Origin: DATFQE01 sp963738205
Lineage (GTDB): Bacteria; Actinomycetota; Thermoleophilia; Gaiellales; Gaiellaceae
Direction of reading: 5' to 3'
Assembly: GCA_963738205.1 (NCBI GenBank)
Contig: CAVTVQ010000006.1
Span: 744,001 to 808,000 of the forward strand
DNA length: 64,000 bases
The stretch's first letter is position 1; every line of letters starts with the position of its first letter. A program made the position numbers and the translations under genes. Positions 40,331 to 48,564 of the stretch are shown here, piece by piece. The notes beneath the pieces were generated by a model that saw nothing but the letters and a program-made list of their open reading frames with translations, searched no databases and had not been told where the DNA came from.

Positions 40331-41194
40331 AACAACCTCGAGGATCTCCTGGGTGATCTCCGACTGACGGGCGCGGTTCATCGCCAGCGTCAGGTTGTCG
40401 ATCAGCTCGCCCGCGTTCTTGGAGGCGTTCCGCATAGCCGTCATGCGGGCTCCCTGCTCGCTGGCGGCCGACTCCAGGAGTGCGCGGTAGATCTCTGTCT
40501 CGATGTACACCGGCAGCAGGCGCTCGAGGATCTGCTCGGGCTCCGGCTCGTAGATGAAGTCGCCGACGAGCGCCTGGTGCCGCTCCTCGGCTTCGTCGTG
40601 CTCGAAGATGTGCTCGGGGATCGGGAGGATCTCCGTTTCGACCACGCGCTGGACGAGCGCCGACTCGAAGTGGTTGTAGACGATGCGGACGCTGTCGACC
40701 TCACCTTGGGCGTAGAGCTCGGAGACGTGGTGGGCCATGCCCTGAGCGTCGACGTACCCCGGCTGGTCGCTGAAGCCGGACCACGCCCGCTCGACGTCGT
40801 AGCCCCGGAAGCGCAGCGTCGAGGCGCCCTTCTTGCCGGAGACCGCGAAGCGAACCTGGGCACCCTCGGCCCGCAGCCGCCGCTCGAGTGCGAACGCCTC
40901 GCGCAGGACCTGGGCGTTGAACGCGCCGGCCAGCCCGCGGTCGCCCGTGAGCGCGACGACGAGCGCGGTGCCGACGTCGCGCCTCTGCAGCAGCGGGAAC
41001 CCGCGGAAGGACGAGCTCGCCCGCGCCGTGCCGGCCATCAGCTCCATCATCCGGTCGGCGTACGGGCGCATGGCCTCGATCCGGGCCTGGGCGCGGCGCA
41101 GCTTCGCCGCTGCGACGAGCTCCATCGCCCGCGTGATCTTGCGCGTGTTCCGGACCGAGCGGATCCGGCGCTTGATGTCCTGGACGGAGGCCAT
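40304..41194 (-). CDS. atpG: ATP synthase F1 subunit gamma
   Basis: 296 residues. ASVQDIKRRIRSVRNTRKITRAMELVAAAKLRRAQ opens the family and MNRARQSEITQEILEVVAGA closes it; ALTGDRGLAGAFN is the mid-domain motif. It is the rotating central stalk. The last seven codons are also part of the 97-bp repeat that follows. Confidence 0.96.
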   Translation of the reverse strand: MASVQDIKRRIRSVRNTRKITRAMELVAAAKLRRAQARIEAMRPYADRMMELMAGTARASSSFRGFPLLQRRDVGTALVVALTGDRGLAGAFNAQVLREAFALERRLRAEGAQVRFAVSGKKGASTLRFRGYDVERAWSGFSDQPGYVDAQGMAHHVSELYAQGEVDSVRIVYNHFESALVQRVVETEILPIPEHIFEHDEAEERHQALVGDFIYEPEPEQILERLLPVYIETEIYRALLESAASEQGARMTAMRNASKNAGELIDNLTLAMNRARQSEITQEILEVVAGADALTT

Positions 41195-41201
41195 CGATCC
41201 C

Positions 41202-42725
41202 CTACGCGGCCTGCGACTCCGACGTGTTGAAGCCCTGCTTGAACTTCACGATCTCGGCGTTCAGCTTCTCCGCAAGCTCGTCGGGCAGGTCACCGGTCTT
41301 GCTGATCTCCTCGTAGACCGAGCCCTCGGTGCGCAGGTACTCCCGCAGCTCCTCCTGGAAGCGAGAGATGTCGTCGACCGGAACGTCGTCGAGGAAGCCG
41401 TTGATGCCGGCGTAGATCGCGACGACCTGCTCCTCCATCGGCCACGGCTGGTACTGCGGCTGGTTGAGCGTGGCGACCATCCGCTCCCCGCGCGCGAGCG
41501 TGCGCTGGGTCTGCGGGTCGAGCTCGGAGCCGAACTGGGCGAACGCCTCGAGCTCGCGGTACTGGGCGAGGTCCAGGCGCAGGCGGCCGGCAACCTTCTT
41601 CATCGCCTTCGTCTGCGCGTTGCCGCCCACGCGCGAGACCGACACGCCGACGTTGATCGCCGGGCGGACGCCGGAGAAGAAGAGCTCCGACTCGAGGAAG
41701 ATCTGTCCGTCGGTGATCGAGATCACGTTCGTCGGGATGTAGGCGGAGATGTCGCCGGCCTGCGTCTCGATCACCGGGAGCGCGGTCAGCGAGCCGGCGC
41801 CGAGGTCGTCGGAGAGCTTGCAGGCCCGCTCCAGCAGCCGCGAATGCAGGTAGAAGACGTCGCCCGGGAACGCCTCGCGGCCCGGCGGACGGCGCAGCAG
41901 CAGGGACAGCTGCCGGTAAGCGTCCGCGTGCTTCGACAGGTCGTCGTAGGCGCAGAGCGCGTGCTGGCCCTGGAACATGAAGTGCTCGCCCATCGCCGCG
42001 CCGGCGAACGGGGCCATCCACTTGATCGGCGCCGCCTCCGACGCAGAGGCCGAGACGATGATCGTGTAGTCCAGCGCGCCCTCCTCGCGCAGGCGCTCGT
42101 AGACCTGCGCCACCGTCGAGGCCTTCTGGCCGATCGCGACGTAGATGCAGATCACGTCCTGGCCGCGCTGGTTGAGGATCGTGTCGACGAGCACGGCCGT
42201 CTTGCCGGTCGAGCGGTCGCCGATGATCAGCTCGCGCTGGCCACGGCCGATCGGGATCATCGAGTCGATCGCCTTGAGGCCGGTCTGCAGCGGCTCCTTC
42301 ACCGGCTGGCGCTCGACGACGCCCGGCGCCTTGAACTCGAGGGGACGCGTCTGGTCGCGCGGGATCGGCTCGCCGCCGTCGAGCGGGTTGCCGAGCGGGT
42401 CGACGATGCGCCCGATCAGGGCGTCGCCGACCGGGACGCTCGCAACCTTGCCGGTCCGGCGCACGGGCTCGCCCTCCTTGACGTGCTCCCACTCGCCGAA
42501 CAGCGCCGTGCCGACGTTGTCCTCCTCGAGGTTGAACGCGAGGCCGGTGACGCCGTGCTCCAGCTCGAGCATCTCGAGCGCGACGGCGTTCTCGAGCCCG
42601 TGCACGCGGGCGATGCCGTCCCCGACCTGGAGGACGTTGCCGACCTCGGCGAGGTCGGTCTCGACGCCGAACTTCTCGATCCGCTCCTTGAGGATCGAGG
42701 TGATCTCTTCTGGGCGCAGCTTCAC
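41202..42725 (-). CDS. atpA: ATP synthase F1 subunit alpha
   Basis: 507 residues from GTG 42725 with AAAGGAA upstream. P-loop IIGDRSTGKTAVLVDTI, plus VAIGQKASTVAQVYERL, LSLLLRRPPGREAFPGDVFYLHSRLLERA and SQAA at the end. N-terminal helix VKLRPEEITSILKERIEKFG is the usual start. The gap from atpH contains one family B element. Confidence 0.97.
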   Translation of the reverse strand: MKLRPEEITSILKERIEKFGVETDLAEVGNVLQVGDGIARVHGLENAVALEMLELEHGVTGLAFNLEEDNVGTALFGEWEHVKEGEPVRRTGKVASVPVGDALIGRIVDPLGNPLDGGEPIPRDQTRPLEFKAPGVVERQPVKEPLQTGLKAIDSMIPIGRGQRELIIGDRSTGKTAVLVDTILNQRGQDVICIYVAIGQKASTVAQVYERLREEGALDYTIIVSASASEAAPIKWMAPFAGAAMGEHFMFQGQHALCAYDDLSKHADAYRQLSLLLRRPPGREAFPGDVFYLHSRLLERACKLSDDLGAGSLTALPVIETQAGDISAYIPTNVISITDGQIFLESELFFSGVRPAINVGVSVSRVGGNAQTKAMKKVAGRLRLDLAQYRELEAFAQFGSELDPQTQRTLARGERMVATLNQPQYQPWPMEEQVVAIYAGINGFLDDVPVDDISRFQEELREYLRTEGSVYEEISKTGDLPDELAEKLNAEIVKFKQGFNTSESQAA

Positions 42726-42755
42726 TTGGGTTCCTTTCGAGGTTGAACCGCCGGT

Positions 42756-42829
42756 CGCTGGGGCAACCTCGCGGTTTCCCCAGACCCCTTCCACTGGTCC
42801 GCTGCGCGGACAGGCGGCTCCGCCGCCGG
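42756..42829 (+). repeat. Family B element, single inverted copy between atpH and atpA
   Basis: Plus-strand reading CGCTGGGGCAACCTCGCGG, TTTCCCCAGACCCCTTCC, CTGGTCCGCTGCGCGGACAG, GGCGGCTCCGCCGCCGGACG matches the minus-strand reading of the tandem units at 40023-40330. So it is an inverted, diverged copy. Hairpins: CTGGGG/CCCCAG, GTCCGC/GCGGAC, GGCGGC/GCCGCC. The last stem differs from the tandem unit (GGCGCC/GGCGCC) at one paired position in each arm, still pairing. Confidence 0.85.
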
Positions 42830-42837
42830 ACGCAGCT

Positions 42838-43380
42838 TCACGTGGCGCTCCTTGTCGTAGTCAGTTCCTGGCGCAACCGGTCGAGCCGGCCGCGAATGCT
42901 TGCGTCGAGTCGCCGCGAGCCGACCTGCAGGACGAGCCCGCCGACGAGGCGGGGGTCGACGGTGCGCGAGGCGCGCACCTCACGGCCGGAGGCCTTCCCG
43001 ATCCGCTGCACGAGCTGGTCGAATTCCTCCTGTGAGAGCTCCACCGCGGTCGTCAGCTCGACGTCGAGGATTCCCTGCGCCTCCGCCACGAGCGCCTCGA
43101 ACTCGCGGGCGATCTCGTCGAGCTCGCCGGCGCGGCCCTTCTCGGCGAGGAGCAGCAGGAAGTTGCGCACGAGCTCGTCGGCGTCGGCGAGCAACTCCTG
43201 AAGCAGCGCCATCTTCTGGCGGGAGTCGATCTCGGGGTTCTCGAGCAGCGACTGGAGCTCTGGCACCTCCTGGACCATCGCGACGAAGTCGCCGAGCTCC
43301 ACGTGCACCCGCTCGAGGCGGTCGTTCTCGACCGCCGCCTCGAAGAGAGAGCGCGCGTACGTGCGGTGTGCAACCGCCAC
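42838..43380 (-). CDS. atpH: ATP synthase F1 subunit delta
   Basis: 180 residues from GTG 43380. VAHRTYARSLFEAAVENDRLERVHVELGDF at the start and VDPRLVGGLVLQVGSRRLDASIRGRLDRL at the end are family motifs. It joins the b-subunit stalk to F1. Start overlaps the atpF stop (TAGTG). Confidence 0.95.
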   Translation of the reverse strand: MAVAHRTYARSLFEAAVENDRLERVHVELGDFVAMVQEVPELQSLLENPEIDSRQKMALLQELLADADELVRNFLLLLAEKGRAGELDEIAREFEALVAEAQGILDVELTTAVELSQEEFDQLVQRIGKASGREVRASRTVDPRLVGGLVLQVGSRRLDASIRGRLDRLRQELTTTRSAT

Positions 43381-43904
43381 TAGTTCTGGCGCCCCTCGAG
43401 GACGGAGAAGTCGAGGTCGCCGATCGCCTCGTCGATCAGGCGGCGGTGATCCTTGTCGTCGAGCACCTTCCCGGTCACCCGCGCGGTGGCGAGGACCGTC
43501 AGCTCCGCGACCTCGGCCCGCAGCTGCTCGAGCCCACGACGGGTCTCGGCCTCGACCTGCTTGCGGATGTCCTCGATCCGACGCTGGCGCTCCTCCTCCA
43601 GCTCATCACGAAGCCGCTCGTGCTGTGCCGCCGCGACGCGGCGGGCCTCGGCGAGAATGTCCTCCCCCTGGGTCCGCGCCTCCTTCATCAGCGCACGGTG
43701 CTCCTCGAGCAGACTCCGGGCCTCGTCGCGCGCGCGGTCGGCCTCCTCGATCGCCGAGCGGATCCGCTGCCGCCGCTCGTCGATGATCTTCTGGATCGGG
43801 CCGAACGCGTACTTCCTCAACACGAAGAACGTGATCCCGAAGCAGACGAGGGTCCAGATCATCAGACCCACGGTGACGTCGATCAGGGGATTCGCTGCGA
43901 GCAT
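43380..43904 (-). CDS. atpF: ATP synthase F0 subunit b
   Basis: 174 residues. TM anchor VTVGLMIWTLVCFGITFFVLRKYAFGPI near the N-terminus, then a long charged coiled coil (RRQRIRSAIEEADRARDEARSLLEEH...) and a C-terminal section reaching delta. It is the stator stalk. Confidence 0.95.
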   Translation of the reverse strand: MLAANPLIDVTVGLMIWTLVCFGITFFVLRKYAFGPIQKIIDERRQRIRSAIEEADRARDEARSLLEEHRALMKEARTQGEDILAEARRVAAAQHERLRDELEEERQRRIEDIRKQVEAETRRGLEQLRAEVAELTVLATARVTGKVLDDKDHRRLIDEAIGDLDFSVLEGRQN

Positions 43905-43928
43905 GGTCGACGGGCTCCTTCTTGGGGG

Positions 43929-44189
43929 CTAGACGAGGACGAAGGCGAGCAGTCCGCCGATGAGGCCGTAGAAGACGACCGCCTCGGTGAGGGCGAAGCC
44001 CAGCCACATGATCCCCTGCAGCTCGCTTCGCAGCTCGGGCTGGCGGGCGACCGACTGGATCATCGAGCCGAAGATGTTGCCGATGCCGACGCCGGCACCG
44101 AGCGACCCGAGGCCGATGCCGAGCGCCAGCGCGATCGCCTTGCCGGCGTCGACGCCATCGGTAGCGGCAGCGAAGACGGGGTCGATCAT
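43929..44189 (-). CDS. atpE: ATP synthase F0 subunit c
   Basis: 86 residues. Two TM helices with a polar RQPE loop: AGKAIALALGIGLGSLGAGVGIG and IMWLGFALTEAVVFYGLIGGLL; the ion-carrying carboxylate is Glu in ALTEA. No extra Na+-binding residues are evident in the first helix, so it is more likely proton-coupled. It forms the c-ring. Confidence 0.96.
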   Translation of the reverse strand: MIDPVFAAATDGVDAGKAIALALGIGLGSLGAGVGIGNIFGSMIQSVARQPELRSELQGIMWLGFALTEAVVFYGLIGGLLAFVLV

Positions 44190-44201
44190 GCAGGTTCCTC
44201 C

Positions 44202-45068
44202 TTAGTGGTCCGGCTCGATGGCCGAGCCGATGTAGATGGCTGACAGGGCGGCGAAGATGTAGGCCTGAATGCCGACGACGATTACCACCTCGAACAGGTA
44301 GAAGGCTGTCGCGGCAGGGATGACGAGCGGGGCCAGGACGACCGTCTCGAGCACGAACATCAGCCCGATGAAGGTCAGGATCAGCATGTGGCCCGCGAGC
44401 ATGTTCGCGTAGAGACGGACGGAGAGCGAGATCAAGCGCATGAACTGGCCGAGGATCTCGAGCGGCACGATCAGCGGGTACATCGCCTTCGGCACGTCGG
44501 GGATCCAGCTCTTGAAGTACTTGACCGGGCCGTTGGCGCGAATGCCCTCGACGTGCGTGAAGACCCAGGTCATCAGCGCCAGGGCGAGCGTGACCGAGAG
44601 CGACGACGTCGCCGCGTAGATCCCGAGCGTGGGCAACTCGACGCCGAAGAGCGTGAACGTCTCATCCGAGAGCGGCAGCGGGATGAAGCCGATCAGGTTC
44701 ACGACGAAGATGAAGAGCAGCAGCGTCGCCACGTACGGGAACCAGCGGTGGATCGCCTTCGTGGGCAGGCCCTGCTCGGCGACCTGCGTCTGCGCGATGT
44801 CGTAGATCAGCTCACCCGCGCTCTGGCGCCGGTCGGGCTCGACGCTCGTCCTCCAGCGCATCAGCACGAGCCCCACCGCAATGGTGATCACAGAGCCGAG
44901 CATCAGGTACGCGACCGCCTTCGTGATCGAGAGGTCGAGCGGCCCGATGTGAATCGGGATCCACGGGTGCTGCTCGAACTCCACGCTGGGGTCGAACTCC
45001 TGCCTGGCCATTGCGGCCTGTGGAGCGAGGAGCGCCAGCGTCGCGACGAGAGCGAGCGCGCGCTTCAC
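44202..45068 (-). CDS. atpB: ATP synthase F0 subunit a
   Basis: 288 residues from GTG 45068. The conserved Arg is in ISLSVRLYANMLAGHMLILTF, with the C-terminal GIQAYIFAALSAIYIGSAI. The first 22 residues resemble a signal peptide (KRALALVATLALLAPQAAMA), seen in some a-subunits. It forms the proton path with c. GTGA overlap with atpI. Confidence 0.95.
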   Translation of the reverse strand: MKRALALVATLALLAPQAAMARQEFDPSVEFEQHPWIPIHIGPLDLSITKAVAYLMLGSVITIAVGLVLMRWRTSVEPDRRQSAGELIYDIAQTQVAEQGLPTKAIHRWFPYVATLLLFIFVVNLIGFIPLPLSDETFTLFGVELPTLGIYAATSSLSVTLALALMTWVFTHVEGIRANGPVKYFKSWIPDVPKAMYPLIVPLEILGQFMRLISLSVRLYANMLAGHMLILTFIGLMFVLETVVLAPLVIPAATAFYLFEVVIVVGIQAYIFAALSAIYIGSAIEPDH

Positions 45069-45460
45069 GAGATCGGCTCGCTTCCGAAGTACGACAGGAG
45101 CGAAAGGCTGAGCTCGAGCGTGTACGCGAGCGCATAGACGAGCGCGGCGGCCACCGCGACCTCGGGGTCGCTTGCCGCGACGGCGATCACCACGACGCCG
45201 ACTGCGACTGCGCGGAACATCATCGAGATCCCCACCACGCCCGAGGCGGCGAGATTACCCGCGCCCGGACGGAGGCGCGTCAGCAGCAGCGCGAAAGCCT
45301 GGGCGACGAGCCAGAGGACCGCGCCGAGACCCCAGCCGGCGAGCGGCCAGCCGGCGGCCAGGAACACGGGCAGGGCCAGCACGATCACGAGCGCGCCGGC
45401 GGCAGCCGGCAGCAGGCGCGGCGGCATGGGCCTGGGGGTGCTGAAGACCCTTGCGCTCAC
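45065..45460 (-). CDS. AtpI-like membrane protein
   Basis: 131 residues from GTG 45460, which overlaps the upstream TGA (GTGA). Four TM segments (AGALVIVLALPVFLAAG; WGLGAVLWLVAQAFALLL; SMMFRAVAVGVVVIAVA; ALVYALAYTLELSLSLLSYF) between atpZ-like and atpB, the usual place of atpI, which helps assemble the c-ring. Sequence likeness is weak, so the call rests on position and topology. Confidence 0.65.
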   Translation of the reverse strand: MSARVFSTPRPMPPRLLPAAAGALVIVLALPVFLAAGWPLAGWGLGAVLWLVAQAFALLLTRLRPGAGNLAASGVVGISMMFRAVAVGVVVIAVAASDPEVAVAAALVYALAYTLELSLSLLSYFGSEPIS

Positions 45461-45660
45461 GTGAAGTACCCCCGGTAACGGCGGTAGACGACGAAGACGC
45501 CGGCGGGAATCCCGACGATCGCGCCGCAGAGGGCGCCGAGCGCCGCCGAGCCGGCCCCCCAGCCGACGAGCGCACCCACGCCGATGCCCGCGACGGTCGT
45601 TCCGGCGAGCAGGGCGCCGGCGCCGGCGGGCTCGAACTGGCGGGACGAGGACGGCTCCAT
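45457..45660 (-). CDS. AtpZ-like F0F1 accessory membrane protein
   Basis: 67 residues from ATG 45660: a short polar start, TM1 (LLAGTTVAGIGVGALVGWGAG) and TM2 (LCGAIVGIPAGVFVVYRRYRGYF). Two-TM proteins of the AtpZ/AtpQ family (PF09527) open atp operons and form Mg2+/Ca2+-linked complexes with AtpI in some species. Confidence 0.7.
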   Translation of the reverse strand: MEPSSSRQFEPAGAGALLAGTTVAGIGVGALVGWGAGSAALGALCGAIVGIPAGVFVVYRRYRGYFT

Positions 45661-45778
45661 CCAGCGCGAGCATACCAAAGCTTGTAACAGCGCAATGCCG
45701 CTTCAGAAGCGGCTTTTGGCCTGAGATTGTGGGTACAGCCCGAGACGGTGATCGAGCGATTCGTAGAGTTCTCGCGCC

Positions 45779-46294
45779 ATGCCACTCCCCGAGCCGACCG
45801 AGCGCCTGAGCTACCGCCCACTCGAGGCCGACGACGCCGAGGCCATGCACGCCGTGTGGTCAGATCCGGAGGTGATGCGCCACCTCCCGGGCGACCCCTC
45901 GCGAACGCTGGACGAGACGGCGGAGCGCGTCGGCCGACACGTCCAGCGCTTCGGGCAGACTGGCTACGGGCTCTGCGCGGTCGTCGAGCGCGAGAGCGGC
46001 GACGTCGTCGGCGTCTGCGGGCTGTTCCCGGTCGAGTGGGTCGGCCCCGACGTGGAAGTCGCCTACCACTTCGCCCGCCGCGTCTGGAACCGCGGCTACG
46101 CGACCGAGGCTGCCGAGGCGTGGGTCGGCTTCGCATTCGACGAGCTCGGGCTCTCCCGCGTCGTCGCGCTGGCGTATCCCGCGAACCGGGCGTCGACCCG
46201 CGTGATGGAGAAGATCGGCATGGGCTACAGCCGCGACGTCGAGCGGTACGGCGAGAGCCTGGTGCAGTACTCCGTCGAGCGCGCCGCCGGCTGA
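45779..46294 (+). CDS. GNAT acetyltransferase, RimJ/RimL-like
   Basis: 171 residues: TERLSYRPLEADDAEAMHAVWSDPEVMRHL, GRHVQRFGQTGYGLCAVVERE, VAYHFARRVWNRGYATEAAEAWVGFAFDELGLSRVVALAYPANRASTRVMEKIGM. The acetyl-CoA loop is RRVWNRGYATEA. Substrate unknown; relatives modify ribosomal proteins or small amines. Divergent from the atp locus. Confidence 0.85.
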   Translation: MPLPEPTERLSYRPLEADDAEAMHAVWSDPEVMRHLPGDPSRTLDETAERVGRHVQRFGQTGYGLCAVVERESGDVVGVCGLFPVEWVGPDVEVAYHFARRVWNRGYATEAAEAWVGFAFDELGLSRVVALAYPANRASTRVMEKIGMGYSRDVERYGESLVQYSVERAAG

Positions 46295-46298
46295 CGCT

Positions 46299-47312
46299 AT
46301 GCGGATCTGGGTCGACCTCACGAACACCGCTCACGTGCCCGTGTTGCGGCCGCTCGTCGAGCTGCTCGAGGCCGACGGGCACGAGGTCGAGTTGACCGCG
46401 CGCCCGCTCTCGCACACGCTCGAGCTGCTCGACGACTGGGGTCATCCGTATCGGGCGATCGGCCGCCACGGCGGCGCCGGCCGGCTCGAGAAGGCGCGGG
46501 CCGCTGCCGATCGGCTGCGCGGGCTGCTCCGCTTCGCGCGCGGACGCGACTTCGACGCGGCGCTCGGCCACGCCTCGGTCGACCTGCCGCCCGCCGCCCG
46601 CCTCCTGCGGATCCCGAACGCGACGATGTTCGACTACGAGTGGGCGGTCGCCCAGCACACGGTCGTCTGCCGCCTGGCGAACCGCGTCGTCGTGCCCGAC
46701 GCCATTCCGCCCGAGCGCCTCGCCCGCTACGGCGCCCGTCCGCCCAAGCTCGTGCAGTTCGAGGGGCTGAAGGAGGAGTACTACCTCGCGGACTGGGAGC
46801 CGGATCTCGACGCGCTGAAGTCGCTCGGCCTCGACCGGCGCCGCGTGCTCTGCGTCGTCCGCACGGCTCCGTCCTACGCGCTCTATCTCGGTGGATCGGA
46901 GAACCCGCTGCTCGATCGCGTCCTGCGCCGGCTGGCGGACGAGGACGTGCAAACCGTGGTGCTCGCCCGAACCGACGAGCAGCGGCGGGCCGTGCGAGCG
47001 GTGAGTGACCGCTTCGTCGTTCCCGACCGCGCAGTCGACGGCAGCAGCCTGGTGGCGTTCGCCGACGCGCTGGTGTCTGCGGGCGGGACGATGAACCGCG
47101 AGGCCGCCGTCCTGGGCACGCCGGTGTGGTCGATCTTCGAGGGCCGGCTCGGCGGTGTCGACGAGCGGCTGGTCGCCGAGGGGCGCCTGAGGCTGCTGCG
47201 CGATCCGGACGAGATCGAGCTGCGGAAGAAGCCGGCGGGTGCGGCGGCGTCACGGGTCCGCCGCGACCCCCGCCGGCTGCTCGAGCTCGCGCTGCCCTGG
47301 CTACGCGCCTAG
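46299..47312 (+). CDS. DUF354 (PF04007) glycosyltransferase-like protein
   Basis: 337 residues. MRIWVDLTNTAHVPVLRPLVELLEADGHEVELTARP is a Rossmann-type beginning and VALGTPVWSIFEG-like segment (AVLGTPVWSIFEGRLGGVDE) a donor-site loop as in UDP-GlcNAc 2-epimerase/GT-B folds. ATG follows the GNAT stop by 4 bases. Members are often in archaeal or actinobacterial glycan loci. Reaction unknown. Confidence 0.75.
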   Translation: MRIWVDLTNTAHVPVLRPLVELLEADGHEVELTARPLSHTLELLDDWGHPYRAIGRHGGAGRLEKARAAADRLRGLLRFARGRDFDAALGHASVDLPPAARLLRIPNATMFDYEWAVAQHTVVCRLANRVVVPDAIPPERLARYGARPPKLVQFEGLKEEYYLADWEPDLDALKSLGLDRRRVLCVVRTAPSYALYLGGSENPLLDRVLRRLADEDVQTVVLARTDEQRRAVRAVSDRFVVPDRAVDGSSLVAFADALVSAGGTMNREAAVLGTPVWSIFEGRLGGVDERLVAEGRLRLLRDPDEIELRKKPAGAAASRVRRDPRRLLELALPWLRA

Positions 47313-48065
47313 CGTCGCGCCGGCCGCGCGCTCGATCCGGACGTCGCCGCTGACGCCGTTGACGCCGATCTCGACGAGCGGCGCGTCGGCACCCTCGCCG
47401 CCGCCCTCGTCCAGCGGGATGTCCGAGGTGGCGTTGCCGCTCACCGTTCGGGCGTCCACTGCGACGCGCCGGTCGGCGCGAACCGCGATCCGCACGTCAC
47501 CGGACGCGGTCTGGAGGTTGACGGGGCCTGCTCCCACGTCGCCCAGCGCGATGTCGCCGGAGGCGCTCCGAACCTTGACGCGGCCGTCGGTGCGCCGCAG
47601 CTCGATGTCGCCGGAGGCGCTGTGGATCTCGACCTTGCCGGCCACGTCGCCGACTGTGACGTCACCGCTTGCCGAGTGGACGTCGAGACGGCCGCCGACG
47701 CGCTCGAGCTCGACCTCGCCGGAGGCGACGTGCACCTCGGCGTCGCCGAGCGCGCCGCGCGCGCGGACGTCCGCCGACGCCGTGTGAATCTTGGCGTGCG
47801 CCCCCTCGGGACAGCGGATCTCGGCACGGATCCGCGGCGTCGAGCCGAGGCCCAGTCGCTTCTCGCGCACCGCGACGACGAGCTCGTCGCCGTGCACCTC
47901 GACCACGGCCCGCTCGATCGTCTCGCGCGCCGCGTCGTCGTCCTCGAGTGGCGTGAGGCGGACGAACGCCTCGGTCCCGGGGGCCGTCTGGATGTCGACC
48001 TCACCGGCCGGGACCTGAACCTTCAGGCGCGGGTCGCCGGTCAGCTCGAAGGTGTGTTCTCGCAT
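47301..48065 (-). CDS. DUF4097 repeat protein
   Basis: 254 residues from ATG 48065 with AGGAGGAAG eight bases upstream. About eight repeated beta-units of the type SASGDV/ SASGDI (VHSASGDVTVGDVAG, EIHSASGDIELRRTDG, VRSASGDIALGDVG) mark the DUF4097 adhesin-like beta-helix. There is no signal peptide, so it is likely cytoplasmic. It is paired with an RHH regulator 11 bases upstream. Convergent by 12 bases with the DUF354 gene. Confidence 0.85.
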   Translation of the reverse strand: MREHTFELTGDPRLKVQVPAGEVDIQTAPGTEAFVRLTPLEDDDAARETIERAVVEVHGDELVVAVREKRLGLGSTPRIRAEIRCPEGAHAKIHTASADVRARGALGDAEVHVASGEVELERVGGRLDVHSASGDVTVGDVAGKVEIHSASGDIELRRTDGRVKVRSASGDIALGDVGAGPVNLQTASGDVRIAVRADRRVAVDARTVSGNATSDIPLDEGGGEGADAPLVEIGVNGVSGDVRIERAAGATLGA

Positions 48066-48076
48066 GGCTCTTCCTC

Positions 48077-48529
48077 CTAGGTTCTGCCGTAGCCGACGAG
48101 TCGCCGGCCCGTGCTGGGACGGGTGGCGTGGCCGACCGCGCCGCCGAGGGCGCGGACGAGCCACGTGTTGACGGAGACGCCCTCGCGGGCGGCCGCCGCT
48201 TCGATCTCCGACTTGAGTCGCTCGGGGAGGCGCAGCGTCAGCCGGGCGGCACTCGGCTCGTCCGCGGCGGGAGCCGGCTCCCGGCCCTCGTCCTCGACGT
48301 AGACGACGTCGGGATCGTTGCCGGCCAGCCGCAGCTCGAGGTGGCCGGACGGGAGCTGGGCATTCGCAACGAGCAGCGTCTCCCCGATCGCGTCGAGGAA
48401 GCGGAGCGGTGCCGAGCGGGTCGCCGCCTCGGCGAGGCGGCCGCCGATCCGGGCGGCCTGCTCGTCTCCGAGCGCGGCGGCGGCCTCGAGATCGGCGCGC
48501 AGTGCATCGACGTATGGTGACAGCTTCAT
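48077..48529 (-). CDS. Ribbon-helix-helix regulator paired with the DUF4097 gene
   Basis: 150 residues. The C-terminal part is an RHH DNA-binding unit (RLTLRLPERLKSEIEAAAAREGVSVNTWLVRALG) of the HicB/Arc type; the N-terminal two-thirds form an acidic sensing domain without a known family. The gene begins immediately below a 21-bp palindrome that fits an autoregulatory operator. This pair could be a regulatory or antitoxin-like module; no toxin motif is seen in the DUF4097 protein. Confidence 0.75.
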   Translation of the reverse strand: MKLSPYVDALRADLEAAAALGDEQAARIGGRLAEAATRSAPLRFLDAIGETLLVANAQLPSGHLELRLAGNDPDVVYVEDEGREPAPAADEPSAARLTLRLPERLKSEIEAAAAREGVSVNTWLVRALGGAVGHATRPSTGRRLVGYGRT

Positions 48530-48535
48530 GCTGCC

Positions 48536-48564
48536 ACTATGACATCAACTTGATGTCATGTCAA
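48536..48564 (-). promoter_or_regulatory. Predicted promoter of the RHH-DUF4097 pair
   Basis: On the minus strand: -35 TTGACA (48564-48559), 17-base spacer, -10 CATAGT (48541-48536). The expected start site is about 7 bases further, at the ATG (48529), so the mRNA may be leaderless. The -35 overlaps the stop codon of the WecA-like gene. Confidence 0.65.
48539..48559. promoter_or_regulatory. Perfect palindromic operator
   Basis: ATGACATCAA, a single C, then TTGATGTCAT: a perfect 10-bp inverted repeat. It covers the spacer and -10 of the predicted promoter. Further TGACA half-sites lie upstream (minus-strand TGACAGCAA near 48579-48571 and TGACA at 48563-48559). RHH dimers bind such arrays, so repression by the product of 48077-48529 is likely. 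Confidence 0.8.
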
